The notes beneath the pieces were generated by a model, which saw nothing but the letters and a program-made list of their open reading frames with translations, had not been told where the DNA came from and ran no database searches. A stretch of DNA of 64,000 bases from Alistipes onderdonkii. Lineage in GTDB: Bacteria; Bacteroidota; Bacteroidia; Bacteroidales; Rikenellaceae. How positions within the stretch are numbered: the stretch's first letter is position 1; every line of letters starts with the position of its first letter. The stretch covers positions 1,054,001 to 1,118,000 of the forward strand of contig NZ_CP102251.1 in assembly GCF_025145285.1 (NCBI RefSeq), read 5' to 3'. Of this stretch, positions 34,659 through 42,577 are shown piece after piece. Both the position numbers and the translations under genes were made by a program.

Positions 34659-34699
34659 GCCCGGGACAGAAACATCCGGCTCTGGAAACGGCATCCATA

Positions 34700-34740
34700 A
34701 ACGTCAGTACCGCCCCGGTCGGGGCGGCACTGACGTTTTC
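34700..34740. terminator. Bidirectional terminator between convergent glycan genes
   Basis: Stem AACGTCAGTACCGCCCC / GGGGCGGCACTGACG with one mismatch, then TTTTC on the plus strand; it ends the GT2 gene and, on the other strand, the 39503-34740 operon. Confidence 0.75.
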
Positions 34741-35804
34741 TATCGGCGGCGGAATTTTTCCAGCAGGGGATAATAATGCAACTGCCGACGCAGTTTCCAT
34801 TTGCGCACCAGGTTCAGGGGCTTGCGTTTCAGCCCCGCATGCCCCCGCACGATATAATCGTCCACGGCATCGAGCACCCGCGCCGAACAGCGGCAGTCGC
34901 GGTGCGGTTCGTGGTGCATGGTGTAGCTGCGGATCTCCCCCATCAACCCCTCCGGCCGCGTCAGGGCACGCTCGATGGCCGGGCCGACGGCCTCCGGCGT
35001 ATCGACGTCGATCAGATGGGGCCCCGGATGCGAATTGCGGAACGTCACGACCGGCTTGTCGAGGAACATGAATTCGAGGATGATCGACGAGCTGTCGCAC
35101 AACATCACGTCGGCCTGCTGCAGAAGCGGCATCTTGTCGGAACCCTCATAAAATATGACGTTCTCGTTCTCCTCCGCAATACGTTTATAGCCGGCTATGA
35201 TCCCGGGGTCGGTCAGCTTGGGATGGAACGTAATGACCCAGTCCCACGGATGGGTTTTGGCCAGACGGTCGATCTCCGTCATCAGATGGGGCGCCGAACA
35301 GACATTGCGCGTGAAGGTCGGGGGGTAAAGAATCACCGGATGGTCATTCTGCGGTTTGCGCTGCACTTCGGGCGAGAAATAGGTGTCGGCTTTGGGCCAG
35401 CCGGTCTCGTAGACCCGGAAGAAGCCGTATTTCTTTTCCAGTTCCTTGAAATAAGGCGTGCTGCTCGGCCCCTGCGTACAATAGATGTCGAACCATCCGC
35501 GCACCGTGAAGTGGTCGTCGACGGCCTCGATCCGCTTCTGAATCGCATAGCCGTGGAAAAGCGCCACCTTCACGCCCGGGATAAAATCGGGGATATAATT
35601 GCCCGGTGCAAAAACCGCGACCGGGTTATAAGCGACCGCCTCCCGGATTGTCCCCAACCGCACCTCGCCTTCTTCGAGCACGACGGGACACCCCTCTTCG
35701 ATAAACCAGGCCGCCTCGCCTCCGCGGCGGCGGATTTCATGTTCCAAAGGCCTCAGGATCGAATAGGCATAAGGCAAAGTAACGTACAACAGGTATCTTT
35801 TCAT
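34740..35804 (-). CDS. CDP-glycerol glycerophosphotransferase-like protein
   Basis: 354 aa, TagB/TagF-type GT-B fold. VALFHGYAIQKR, YCTQGPSSTPYFKELEKKYG, VITFHPKLTDP and CDSSSIILEFMFLDKPVV match the family of polyol-phosphate transferases, which put glycerol-phosphate (or related groups) on glycans. In Bacteroidetes such proteins occur in capsule or O-antigen loci. Fourth and last gene of the minus-strand operon after the FAD oxidoreductase and two GT2 genes; a 32 nt gap follows the preceding GT2. Donor is not known. Confidence 0.8.
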   Translation of the reverse strand: MKRYLLYVTLPYAYSILRPLEHEIRRRGGEAAWFIEEGCPVVLEEGEVRLGTIREAVAYNPVAVFAPGNYIPDFIPGVKVALFHGYAIQKRIEAVDDHFTVRGWFDIYCTQGPSSTPYFKELEKKYGFFRVYETGWPKADTYFSPEVQRKPQNDHPVILYPPTFTRNVCSAPHLMTEIDRLAKTHPWDWVITFHPKLTDPGIIAGYKRIAEENENVIFYEGSDKMPLLQQADVMLCDSSSIILEFMFLDKPVVTFRNSHPGPHLIDVDTPEAVGPAIERALTRPEGLMGEIRSYTMHHEPHRDCRCSARVLDAVDDYIVRGHAGLKRKPLNLVRKWKLRRQLHYYPLLEKFRRR

Positions 35805-35836
35805 CGTTCCAGGTTTAGGTTACAACATTCAGCGGT

Positions 35837-36850
35837 TCAGTGCGCCAGCCGCCGCTTCAGGCTCTTTCCCCAGCGCATCAGGGTCGAGACGGCGAGCACC
35901 CCGGGGCGCATCCACCGCCGCCTGTCCATTCTCAGCAGCAACCGGTCGCAACGGCTGAAGAACCCTCCCAACTCCGCGCGGTAGCGTCCGGCCTCCGCAT
36001 TGATCCCGCGGGCAAACTCCGTACCGCCGGCCCACGGGTTGTGGCTCTTGCGCAGGTAGACCAGGTACCAGCGCATTTTGTTGAGCAGCAGGTAGAACTC
36101 CAGCCGGTCGCCGAGGATATCCCGGTGCCGCACCAGCTCGGCACGCACCGCCTCGCTGAATTTAACGCAGTAGCCGATATCGAGCGGCGAACGGTTGGCC
36201 GACCCGCCGCGCTGCACATACCCGTAGCCCACGTAGTCGATAAACCGGACGCGCGGCTGCTGGCAGCCGATCTGGATGTTGAGCAGGCTGTCTTCCCCCA
36301 GCCGCAGCGGATAATGGCGCAGCTCCTTTTCGAACAACGCCCGGCGATAGAGCCGCCCCCACACGGTCACGGAAATGGCATGGTAGAGCGACGCAACGAG
36401 GAAATCCAGCCCTTGCATGTCCGATGTGCGCATCTCGCGCCTGGGCGCTTCGTAGGTCTTGCAGATACGTTTGTAATCGCAGCATACGATATCGTACCCA
36501 CCGTTTTCCCCGATGGCCGCCACCAGTTTCTCCAGCATGCGGGAGTCCCAGACGTCGTCGCCGTCGAGAAAACAGATGTAGTCGCCCTGCGCATGGCGGA
36601 TACCCGTCTCACGGGCCCTGGCAGTTCCCTGGTTGACAGTCCTTACGACGACGATGCGCGCGTCGCGCTCCGCGTGGCGGCGTGCCACGGCCTGCGAACC
36701 GTCCGTCGACCCGTCATCGACGACGATAGCCTCGAAATCCCCGTACGTTTGCCGTCCGACCGAATCGAGGCAGGTATCGAGATAGTTTTCCAGGTTGTAA
36801 ACCGGAATAATGACCGATACCGCGGGCTTTGATTTTTCCCTTTCCTCCAT
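35837..36850 (-). CDS. Glycosyltransferase family 2 protein (tandem copy 2)
   Basis: 337 aa. N-terminal GT-A domain SVIIPVYNLENYLDTCLDS, IVVDDGSTDGSQ, ARETGIRHAQGDYICFLDGD (DxD metal site), then a C-terminal helical part ending RWGKSLKRRLAH. It is a clear paralogue of the next gene (36930-37949): the first 215 residues match nearly block for block. Tandem duplication with divergence suggests two different sugars or acceptors. Confidence 0.87.
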   Translation of the reverse strand: MEEREKSKPAVSVIIPVYNLENYLDTCLDSVGRQTYGDFEAIVVDDGSTDGSQAVARRHAERDARIVVVRTVNQGTARARETGIRHAQGDYICFLDGDDVWDSRMLEKLVAAIGENGGYDIVCCDYKRICKTYEAPRREMRTSDMQGLDFLVASLYHAISVTVWGRLYRRALFEKELRHYPLRLGEDSLLNIQIGCQQPRVRFIDYVGYGYVQRGGSANRSPLDIGYCVKFSEAVRAELVRHRDILGDRLEFYLLLNKMRWYLVYLRKSHNPWAGGTEFARGINAEAGRYRAELGGFFSRCDRLLLRMDRRRWMRPGVLAVSTLMRWGKSLKRRLAH

Positions 36851-36929
36851 CTATGCAATCCAATTTATCGCTTTCACGATCCGGCTGCCGGCTCCGTCGT
36901 AAAAATCCATGTTTCTGTATAATATCCCT

Positions 36930-37949
36930 TTATCGTGCCAGACGCCGCCGCAAACTGGTACGCCAGCGCAATCCTGTCGTCAGCATGACGACGACCGGGC
37001 GCATGACCCGGTAACGGTCGAGATCCAGCAAAAGCATCCGTGCCCGCGAATAGCGCGCCCTGAGCTCGTCCCGGTAACGGCCGGCCGATTCGCGCAGGTC
37101 GCAGACAAACGGCCGGTTCCCGACCCACGGGCTGCGGCTTTTGCAGACATAGACCGAATACCAGCGCACCTTATTCAGCAGCGCATAAAATTCGGCCTGC
37201 CCCCGAAGCGATTCGCCGTGCCGTTGTAACTCCCGTTCCACAATACTACAAAATAAGCAGCAGTAATCAAAATCGAAACTTCGGTGATTGGACGACGACG
37301 GCCGCTGTACGTAATCATATCCGACGTAATCGATGAAATGAACGCGGGGAAGGCGGCAGGCGATCTGGATGTTGATCATCGTATCCTGCCCCAGCCGCAA
37401 CGGATGGTGGTTCAGTCCGTTATCGAAAAGTTCCCGCCGATAGAGTTTGCCCCAGAGGGTCACCCAGATCGAATGGCGAAGCGTCGCCTCGAGGAACTCG
37501 AGCCCTTCCATATCCTCCGTCCGGGATTCACGGTAGATCGCCTGGTAGGTCTTGCAGACCCGCTTGAAATTACAGCATACGATATCGTACCCGCCATTCT
37601 GCCCGATCGAGGCGGTCATCTCCTCCAACATGCGCGGCTCCCAAAAATCGTCGCCGTCGAGGAAAGCGATGTATTTTCCCTGCGCCCGGGCAATACCCGT
37701 CTCGCGGGCACGCGCAACGCCCCGGTTCGGGGTGCTCACCACGATGATCCGCGGATCGCGCTCAGCATAGCGACGCAGAAGCCCGGGCGTACCATCCGTG
37801 GAACCGTCGTCCACGACGATGGCCTCGAAATTCCCGAGTGTCTGCGCCAAAACCGATTGCAGGCACGTATCGAGATACCCTTCCAGATTGTAAGCGGGGA
37901 TGATTACAGAGACCTCGGGAGAGGGTAACTTGCTTAAAGATTCGTTCAT
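36930..37949 (-). CDS. Glycosyltransferase family 2 protein (tandem copy 1)
   Basis: 339 aa. Same architecture as its neighbour: VSVIIPAYNLEGYLDTCLQS, IVVDDGSTDGTPG, ARETGIARAQGKYIAFLDGD, DFWEPRMLEEM, and ending RWRTSLRRRLAR. Its ATG follows the stop of the FAD oxidoreductase with no gap (TAAATG), so the two are translationally linked. Likely part of a surface glycan pathway with the CDP-glycerol transferase-like gene. Confidence 0.87.
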   Translation of the reverse strand: MNESLSKLPSPEVSVIIPAYNLEGYLDTCLQSVLAQTLGNFEAIVVDDGSTDGTPGLLRRYAERDPRIIVVSTPNRGVARARETGIARAQGKYIAFLDGDDFWEPRMLEEMTASIGQNGGYDIVCCNFKRVCKTYQAIYRESRTEDMEGLEFLEATLRHSIWVTLWGKLYRRELFDNGLNHHPLRLGQDTMINIQIACRLPRVHFIDYVGYDYVQRPSSSNHRSFDFDYCCLFCSIVERELQRHGESLRGQAEFYALLNKVRWYSVYVCKSRSPWVGNRPFVCDLRESAGRYRDELRARYSRARMLLLDLDRYRVMRPVVVMLTTGLRWRTSLRRRLAR

Positions 37950-39503
37950 TTATTTTATGTAGTTTGTTACTGCTTCTGCGATACGTTCGCCGTCCAGGGC
38001 GGCAGAGATGATGCCCCCGGCGTAACCGGCACCTTCACCTGCGGGGAAGAGCCCCGCGGTTTGGGGATGCATGAGCGTCACGGGGTCGCGCGGAACCCGG
38101 ACGGGCGACGAGGTGCGCGACTCGACGCCCACCACGATGGCTTCGTTCGTCACAAATCCCCGCATCCGCCGCCCGAAGGTGGCGATCCCCCGGCGCAGCC
38201 CCTCGCCGATAAACGAGGGCATCCACTCGTCGAGCCGCGAAGGGATAATACCGGGGATATAGGAGGTCTTGGGCAAAGCCGCGCTGGGGCGTCCGGCTAC
38301 GAAATCGGCGACGCGCTGCGCCGGGGCGACCTGATGCTCGCCGCCGTGCTGCCGGGCCAGCTCTTCGAACTGCTGCTGGAACTTTAACCCGGCCAGCTCG
38401 CCCCATTCCGCACGCAGGTGCTCGAAATCCGCGGGCCGCACTTCGGTCACCATGCCCGAATTGGCATAGGGTGACGTGCGGCCGCTGGGCGACATGCCGT
38501 TGACCACCGACTGCGCGGCATCGGTCATGGCCGGAACGATGAACCCGCCGGGGCACATGCAAAACGAGTAGACCCCGCGGCCGGCCTCCTGGCTCACCAG
38601 CGAATAAGCCGCCGCCGGAAGGTATTCGCCCCGCGTCGGGCAGTGGTACTGGATCGAGTCGATCAACGCCTGCGGATGCTCGATACGCACGCCCATGGCA
38701 AAGGCCTTCGCCTCGACGCGCACGCCCCTGCGGTAAAGCAGCTCGTAAATATCGCGTGCCGAATGTCCCGTGGCCAAAACCACGGCCGCCCCTTCGACAA
38801 ACGTGTCGCCGCACCGCACGCCCCGGATACGGCCGTTGCGGATTTCAAGATCCGTAACGCGGCTACCGAACACGAACTGGCCGCCCGAGCCAAGGATCGT
38901 CTGCCGGATATTTTGCATGATGCGCGGCAACTTGTCGGTTCCGATATGCGGATGAGCTTCATAGAGGATTTCGGGCGTGGCGCCATGGAACACCAGCGTC
39001 TGCAACGCCTTGTTATAATCACCGCGCTTCTTGCTGCGTGTGAAGAGTTTGCCGTCCGAAAAAGTCCCCGCACCGCCCTCGCCGAAAGCGTAGTTCGAAT
39101 CGGGATCGACCGCCCCGTTGCGGTTGATCTGCGCAATGTCGACCTTGCGCGCTGAAACGTCGCGCCCCCGCTCCAGGATAACGGGCTTCAGTCCCAGCTC
39201 GATCAGCCGCAGCGCCGCGAAAAGCCCTGCCGGGCCCGACCCCACGACTACGACCTCGGTATGTCCCGACACGTCGGGATAATCGAAATGCACGGGTGCG
39301 GGCTGCGGCTCCTGGTCGACATAGACCTCCAGCGTCAGGTTGACCTTCGGTTGCCGCTGCCGGGCGTCGATCGAGCGTTTGACGACCCTCACCAAGGCAA
39401 TATCGTGCTCCGGCACACCCAGACGCCGCGCGGCAAGCGAAGTGTAATACTTCGCGTCGGCAGCCTGGCGGGGCGTTAAAACGAGTGCGACATTCTGCGG
39501 CAT
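37950..39503 (-). CDS. FAD-dependent oxidoreductase (COG2509-like)
   Basis: 517 aa. FAD-binding motif VVVGSGPAGLFAALRLIELG (about residue 85 on), DPDSNYAFGEGGAGTFSDGK, and the C-terminal FPAGEGAGYAGGIISAALDG, all typical of the uncharacterised FAD-dependent dehydrogenase family. The first 80 residues form a small N-terminal domain that in this family precedes the FAD domain. Substrate unknown; cytoplasmic. Its stop directly abuts the next gene's ATG. A -7 box TACTTTTG lies 19 nt upstream. Confidence 0.85.
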   Translation of the reverse strand: MPQNVALVLTPRQAADAKYYTSLAARRLGVPEHDIALVRVVKRSIDARQRQPKVNLTLEVYVDQEPQPAPVHFDYPDVSGHTEVVVVGSGPAGLFAALRLIELGLKPVILERGRDVSARKVDIAQINRNGAVDPDSNYAFGEGGAGTFSDGKLFTRSKKRGDYNKALQTLVFHGATPEILYEAHPHIGTDKLPRIMQNIRQTILGSGGQFVFGSRVTDLEIRNGRIRGVRCGDTFVEGAAVVLATGHSARDIYELLYRRGVRVEAKAFAMGVRIEHPQALIDSIQYHCPTRGEYLPAAAYSLVSQEAGRGVYSFCMCPGGFIVPAMTDAAQSVVNGMSPSGRTSPYANSGMVTEVRPADFEHLRAEWGELAGLKFQQQFEELARQHGGEHQVAPAQRVADFVAGRPSAALPKTSYIPGIIPSRLDEWMPSFIGEGLRRGIATFGRRMRGFVTNEAIVVGVESRTSSPVRVPRDPVTLMHPQTAGLFPAGEGAGYAGGIISAALDGERIAEAVTNYIK

Positions 39504-39521
39504 AAGCGGATAAATTGCCTA

Positions 39522-39529
39522 CAAAAGTA
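39522..39529 (-). promoter_or_regulatory. -7 box of the oxidoreductase-GT2 operon
   Basis: Minus strand TACTTTTG, matching TAnnTTTG, 18 nt before the ATG. Confidence 0.5.
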
Positions 39530-39583
39530 AATAAAAAAGGCTTATAATCCCCCGCTCCGGATTGTGAATTGTGAATTTTTATA

Positions 39584-39591
39584 TACCTTTG
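39584..39591 (+). promoter_or_regulatory. -7 box of tRNA-Leu
   Basis: TACCTTTG, 10 nt before the tRNA 5' end; no strong -33 element seen. Confidence 0.6.
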
Positions 39592-39601
39592 CACATAGCG
39601 A

Positions 39602-39684
39602 GCGGATATGGTGTAATTGGTAGCCACGTCAGACTTAGGATCTGATGCCTTACCGGCGTGGGGGTTCGAGTCCCTTTATCCGCA
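39602..39684 (+). tRNA. tRNA-Leu (anticodon TAG)
   Basis: Acceptor GCGGATA / TATCCGC, anticodon stem TCAGA / TCTGA with loop CTTAGGA (anticodon TAG, reads CUA), a long variable arm (TGCCTTACCGGCG), T arm GGGGTTCGAGTCCCT with weaker pairing. Class II size (83 nt) fits leucine. CCA not encoded. A tyrosine integrase gene begins 288 nt downstream, so the 3' end may be an integration site. Confidence 0.92.
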
Positions 39685-39685
39685 C

Positions 39686-39715
39686 AAAGGAGCCTTTTTC
39701 CGAGGCTCCTTTTTT
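39686..39715 (+). terminator. Terminator after tRNA-Leu
   Basis: AAAGGAGCC / GGCTCCTTT with an 8 nt loop followed by a T run. Confidence 0.85.
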
Positions 39716-39972
39716 GTTGCCCCGCCCGGTTGCAAAAAGAGGAAAACCAACTGTATATCACCATTTTGCAAAGGCTTTGACCGATTCCCCGAACCGGAAG
39801 CGGAAAGCAGTTCGCGGCAAACTCGCGGGAGCACGAAAGGGAACGGAGCCGAAAAACGGGCCGCTCAGCGAAATTTGCTCCCGAATATAGATACAATGCG
39901 TTGTTTTTCTACGTTTTACACCGTAATAATTCTCTCTTGCAGGCGTTTTGTTAACCCCAAAATTTCAACGTC

Positions 39973-41193
39973 ATGAGACAAGAGACATTTGCCATTCTTT
40001 TCCTGATGCGGAAAGGGCGGCCGAAAAAGAACGGGCTCGCGCCCATCTTCGCACGCATTACGACCGGAGGGCTCCGGCAGGAGGTCTACACCCAGTGCGA
40101 CAGCAATCCCGAAACGTGGAACCAGCACAAGGAACGCGCGATGGGAACGAACAAGCTGGCCATTCAGGTCAACGAACGACTGAACGATTTCCGCGTAAAA
40201 ATCATCGACATCCGCTCCAAACTGCTGGCCGAGGGCTATGCGGCCAATGCCGCGCAGATCAAACAGCGCTACCTGAACCCGACGTGCAACACGATGATGC
40301 TCATTGCGGGCCTTACCGACTATGTGAAGCGGCGGCAGGCCGAAGTGGGCGTGCGCATCACGCAGCGCACGGCAGACAAATACGAGCGGCTGCTGCGCTA
40401 TCTCAAACAGTATCTCGCCCAACGCGGCAAAGCCGAGGACATTCCCGTCGAACGGATGAACTACGAGTTTCTGGACGGCTTCAACCTCTTCCTGCAAACC
40501 GCCCACCGCTGCCGCCACAACGGGGCGGTCGCCGTGATGGACTGTCTGCGCAACTTTGTCCTCTACTGCCTGCGCAACGAGTGGATTACGAAAAACCCGT
40601 TCCGCTACTACAAACTCAAAGAGGACGAGGTGCAGGCCAAAGAGCACCTCACGGCGCATGAACTGGAACTGCTGACCCGCAAGGAGCTCGACCGCCGGTT
40701 GGCCCGCATCCGCGACGTCTTCGTCTTCTGCTGCCTGACGGGGCTGGCATTCGCCGACGCCGACCACCTGCGGCGCGAGCACCTCTCGCAGGACGACGAG
40801 GGGCGCTGGTGGATTCACAAACCCCGCGAGAAAACCTCCGTGATGAGCCGCATCCCGCTGCTTCCGGCCACGCTCGAAATCCTGCGCCGCTACGAGCACG
40901 ACGAAGTATGCGTCGCACGATCACGGGTGCTCCCCACGCCGAGCAACCAGAAGATGAACGCCTACATGAAGGAGATCGCGGCCGTGTGCGGCATCGACAA
41001 GGTGCTGACCACCCACTGCGCACGCCACACCTTCGCCTGCATGGCCGTCGAGTACGGCATGCCGATCGATGTGCTGGCCAAGATTCTCGGCCACTCGAAC
41101 ACCAACATGACGCGCCACTACGCCAAATTCTCCGAGACGGTCATCGGCCGCGAGATGGAAGCGTTCGGCGAGCGGCTGGCGTCGGCTACTTGA
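39973..41193 (+). CDS. Tyrosine site-specific integrase, Bacteroidetes mobile element type
   Basis: 406 aa. N-terminal arm-binding domain (FAILFLMRKGRPKKNGLAPIF), SAM-like core-binding domain (residues 110-215), catalytic domain with Lys287 (REKT), His348/Arg351 (THCARHTF), His374 (LGHSN) and Tyr383 (RHYAK). At the first catalytic Arg position it has Ala259 (CLTGLAFADADHL); the integrase of CTnDOT is also known to lack this Arg. It lies just downstream of tRNA-Leu, pointing away from it, the classic position at one end of an integrative element. An RteC-like remnant follows. Confidence 0.88.
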   Translation: MRQETFAILFLMRKGRPKKNGLAPIFARITTGGLRQEVYTQCDSNPETWNQHKERAMGTNKLAIQVNERLNDFRVKIIDIRSKLLAEGYAANAAQIKQRYLNPTCNTMMLIAGLTDYVKRRQAEVGVRITQRTADKYERLLRYLKQYLAQRGKAEDIPVERMNYEFLDGFNLFLQTAHRCRHNGAVAVMDCLRNFVLYCLRNEWITKNPFRYYKLKEDEVQAKEHLTAHELELLTRKELDRRLARIRDVFVFCCLTGLAFADADHLRREHLSQDDEGRWWIHKPREKTSVMSRIPLLPATLEILRRYEHDEVCVARSRVLPTPSNQKMNAYMKEIAAVCGIDKVLTTHCARHTFACMAVEYGMPIDVLAKILGHSNTNMTRHYAKFSETVIGREMEAFGERLASAT

Positions 41194-41244
41194 TACCTGA
41201 AAGGATTCGGCCAAAAGCGCCCCTCGGATGAGGGGCGCCGACGC

Positions 41245-41646
41245 CTATCGCTGGCTCTCTTCAATCAGAGAGTTGCGCAGCAGATCCAGAAACCGTGTCA
41301 GCCGCAACTTGCGGTTGATGACCCCACGGCGGCACTGGATGGGATTGTTGATACGGACATTGAACATCCACGAGAACAGCTCGACCAACTGTTCCACATT
41401 GGCACGGGTACCGTCGATACGCCGTCCCACGCCGGCAGTATGCAACGCCGTAATCAGCTCCATGAGATCCGTCGGCGTGAACGGCTCGGCCAGATAGAGC
41501 GCCGAGCGGGGTTTTTCGGGTTCCCGCAACCGGTTCATGACCGCAGAATGCTCGATACGCAGATGGACCATCCGCATCTCAAATTCCAGATGTGAGACGG
41601 CTCCTTCCCAAAGCGCGACAAGCGCCGCCGGACGCGGATCGTGCAT
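41245..41646 (-). CDS. RteC-domain-like protein, short (probable remnant)
   Basis: 133 aa. The C-terminal half (FTPTDLMELITALHTAGVG, VEQLVELFSWMFNV, KLRLTRFLDLLRNSLIEE) resembles the C-terminal region of RteC, a regulator of excision in CTnDOT-type conjugative transposons (family recognised from memory). Full RteC-like proteins are about 210-280 aa, so most of the N-terminal part is missing or the gene is a short variant. It converges on the integrase, 51 nt from its stop. Confidence 0.55.
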   Translation of the reverse strand: MHDPRPAALVALWEGAVSHLEFEMRMVHLRIEHSAVMNRLREPEKPRSALYLAEPFTPTDLMELITALHTAGVGRRIDGTRANVEQLVELFSWMFNVRINNPIQCRRGVINRKLRLTRFLDLLRNSLIEESQR

Positions 41647-42098
41647 TATTACGGGATTACATGACAGGAATTGCGTTCAGGGACAACAGACAAATGTCCA
41701 CGGGGGCAAATATGCCAGTCGGCAGAAAACGTAAATCATCACTCAAATATCAAAGATTTTTATTTCAGATTGATACATTTAAAACATTAAATTTCAATAA
41801 ATCTTGCTAAAACATGCAATTGTCTGAATGCTTATATTGCAGTTCTCGTAGAAATATTCTAAAAAAAGATAGGATGGTTTTAACCATCCTATCCCAGTGA
41901 GCAATCTCGTAATTTTGAACTTTTTATTTTAATGTTTTAACACATTATAGATAAGAGATTTTCACTCGAAATTATTTGTCGGTTGACAAATGCCTTCCAC
42001 ACTTTGAAGCGTTACTGGTCTGACCGTTATTAGCGTTTCAACCACATCTTCTTGTCCTTACCTTACACTTAATGCCGGAGCGGCACGAATATTACAGA
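41647..42098. other. AT-rich non-coding gap after the RteC-like remnant
   Basis: 450 bp, distinctly AT-rich compared with the rest of the window. No supported gene; holds only the terminator at 41861-41893. Confidence 0.5.
41861..41893 (-). terminator. Terminator of the SusCD/protease operon
   Basis: Perfect 12 bp stem GATAGGATGGTT / AACCATCCTATC with a 2 nt centre; on the minus strand it is followed by seven T. It lies 206 nt after the last gene of the operon. Confidence 0.85.
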
Positions 42099-42563
42099 TT
42101 ATAGCATTCGCCTCATTTCCAGAGAAAACTCGGCACGGGATGTTCGGGCATTGCGCACGTCATCCGGAATGATCGTCCGGGAATATACGCTGGTTTCGGC
42201 CGGCTCGGTTCGGGTGGTCATCGTCAGGGTGTTCCCGCCATTCGTCAACTCGAAATCGTAGCCGTTGCCCCAGCTCTCGCCGTCGTCGTACACTCCGGTC
42301 AGCCGGGATCCGTCGATCGAATAACGCCCGGTGTATTTGGTGTAGTTCGATGTTTCGACCTTCTGATAAAGTCCGAATGTCGCTGCCGAAGTGAATTCTA
42401 CGTATACCTCAAATCCTTCGGGAGCATTCTCTGACCAAGAAGTAAGGCGCCATTCGCCTACGATTTCCGACTGAATGTTGGGGGCATCGTCGTCATCCGA
42501 ACAGCTTGCGGCGAAAATGCCGAGCAGGGAGAAAACGAGCAGATGATAAAGATGTTTTTTCAT
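42099..42563 (-). CDS. Small lipocalin-like lipoprotein
   Basis: 154 aa from ATG 42563 (MKKHLYHLLVFSLLGIFAASC, then SDDDDAPN). The acidic run after the lipid Cys matches the surface lipoprotein export signal described in Bacteroidetes. IVGEWRLTSWSENAPEG, YTGRYSIDGSRLTGVYDDGE and YDFELTNGGNTLTM resemble the lipocalin-like (DUF4923/5004-type) families of Bacteroidetes, a small beta barrel. Last gene of the seven-gene operon, 14 nt after the protease. Could be an inhibitor or binding partner of the protease; this is speculation. Confidence 0.68.
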   Translation of the reverse strand: MKKHLYHLLVFSLLGIFAASCSDDDDAPNIQSEIVGEWRLTSWSENAPEGFEVYVEFTSAATFGLYQKVETSNYTKYTGRYSIDGSRLTGVYDDGESWGNGYDFELTNGGNTLTMTTRTEPAETSVYSRTIIPDDVRNARTSRAEFSLEMRRML

Positions 42564-42577
42564 TGCAAGCACTGTTT

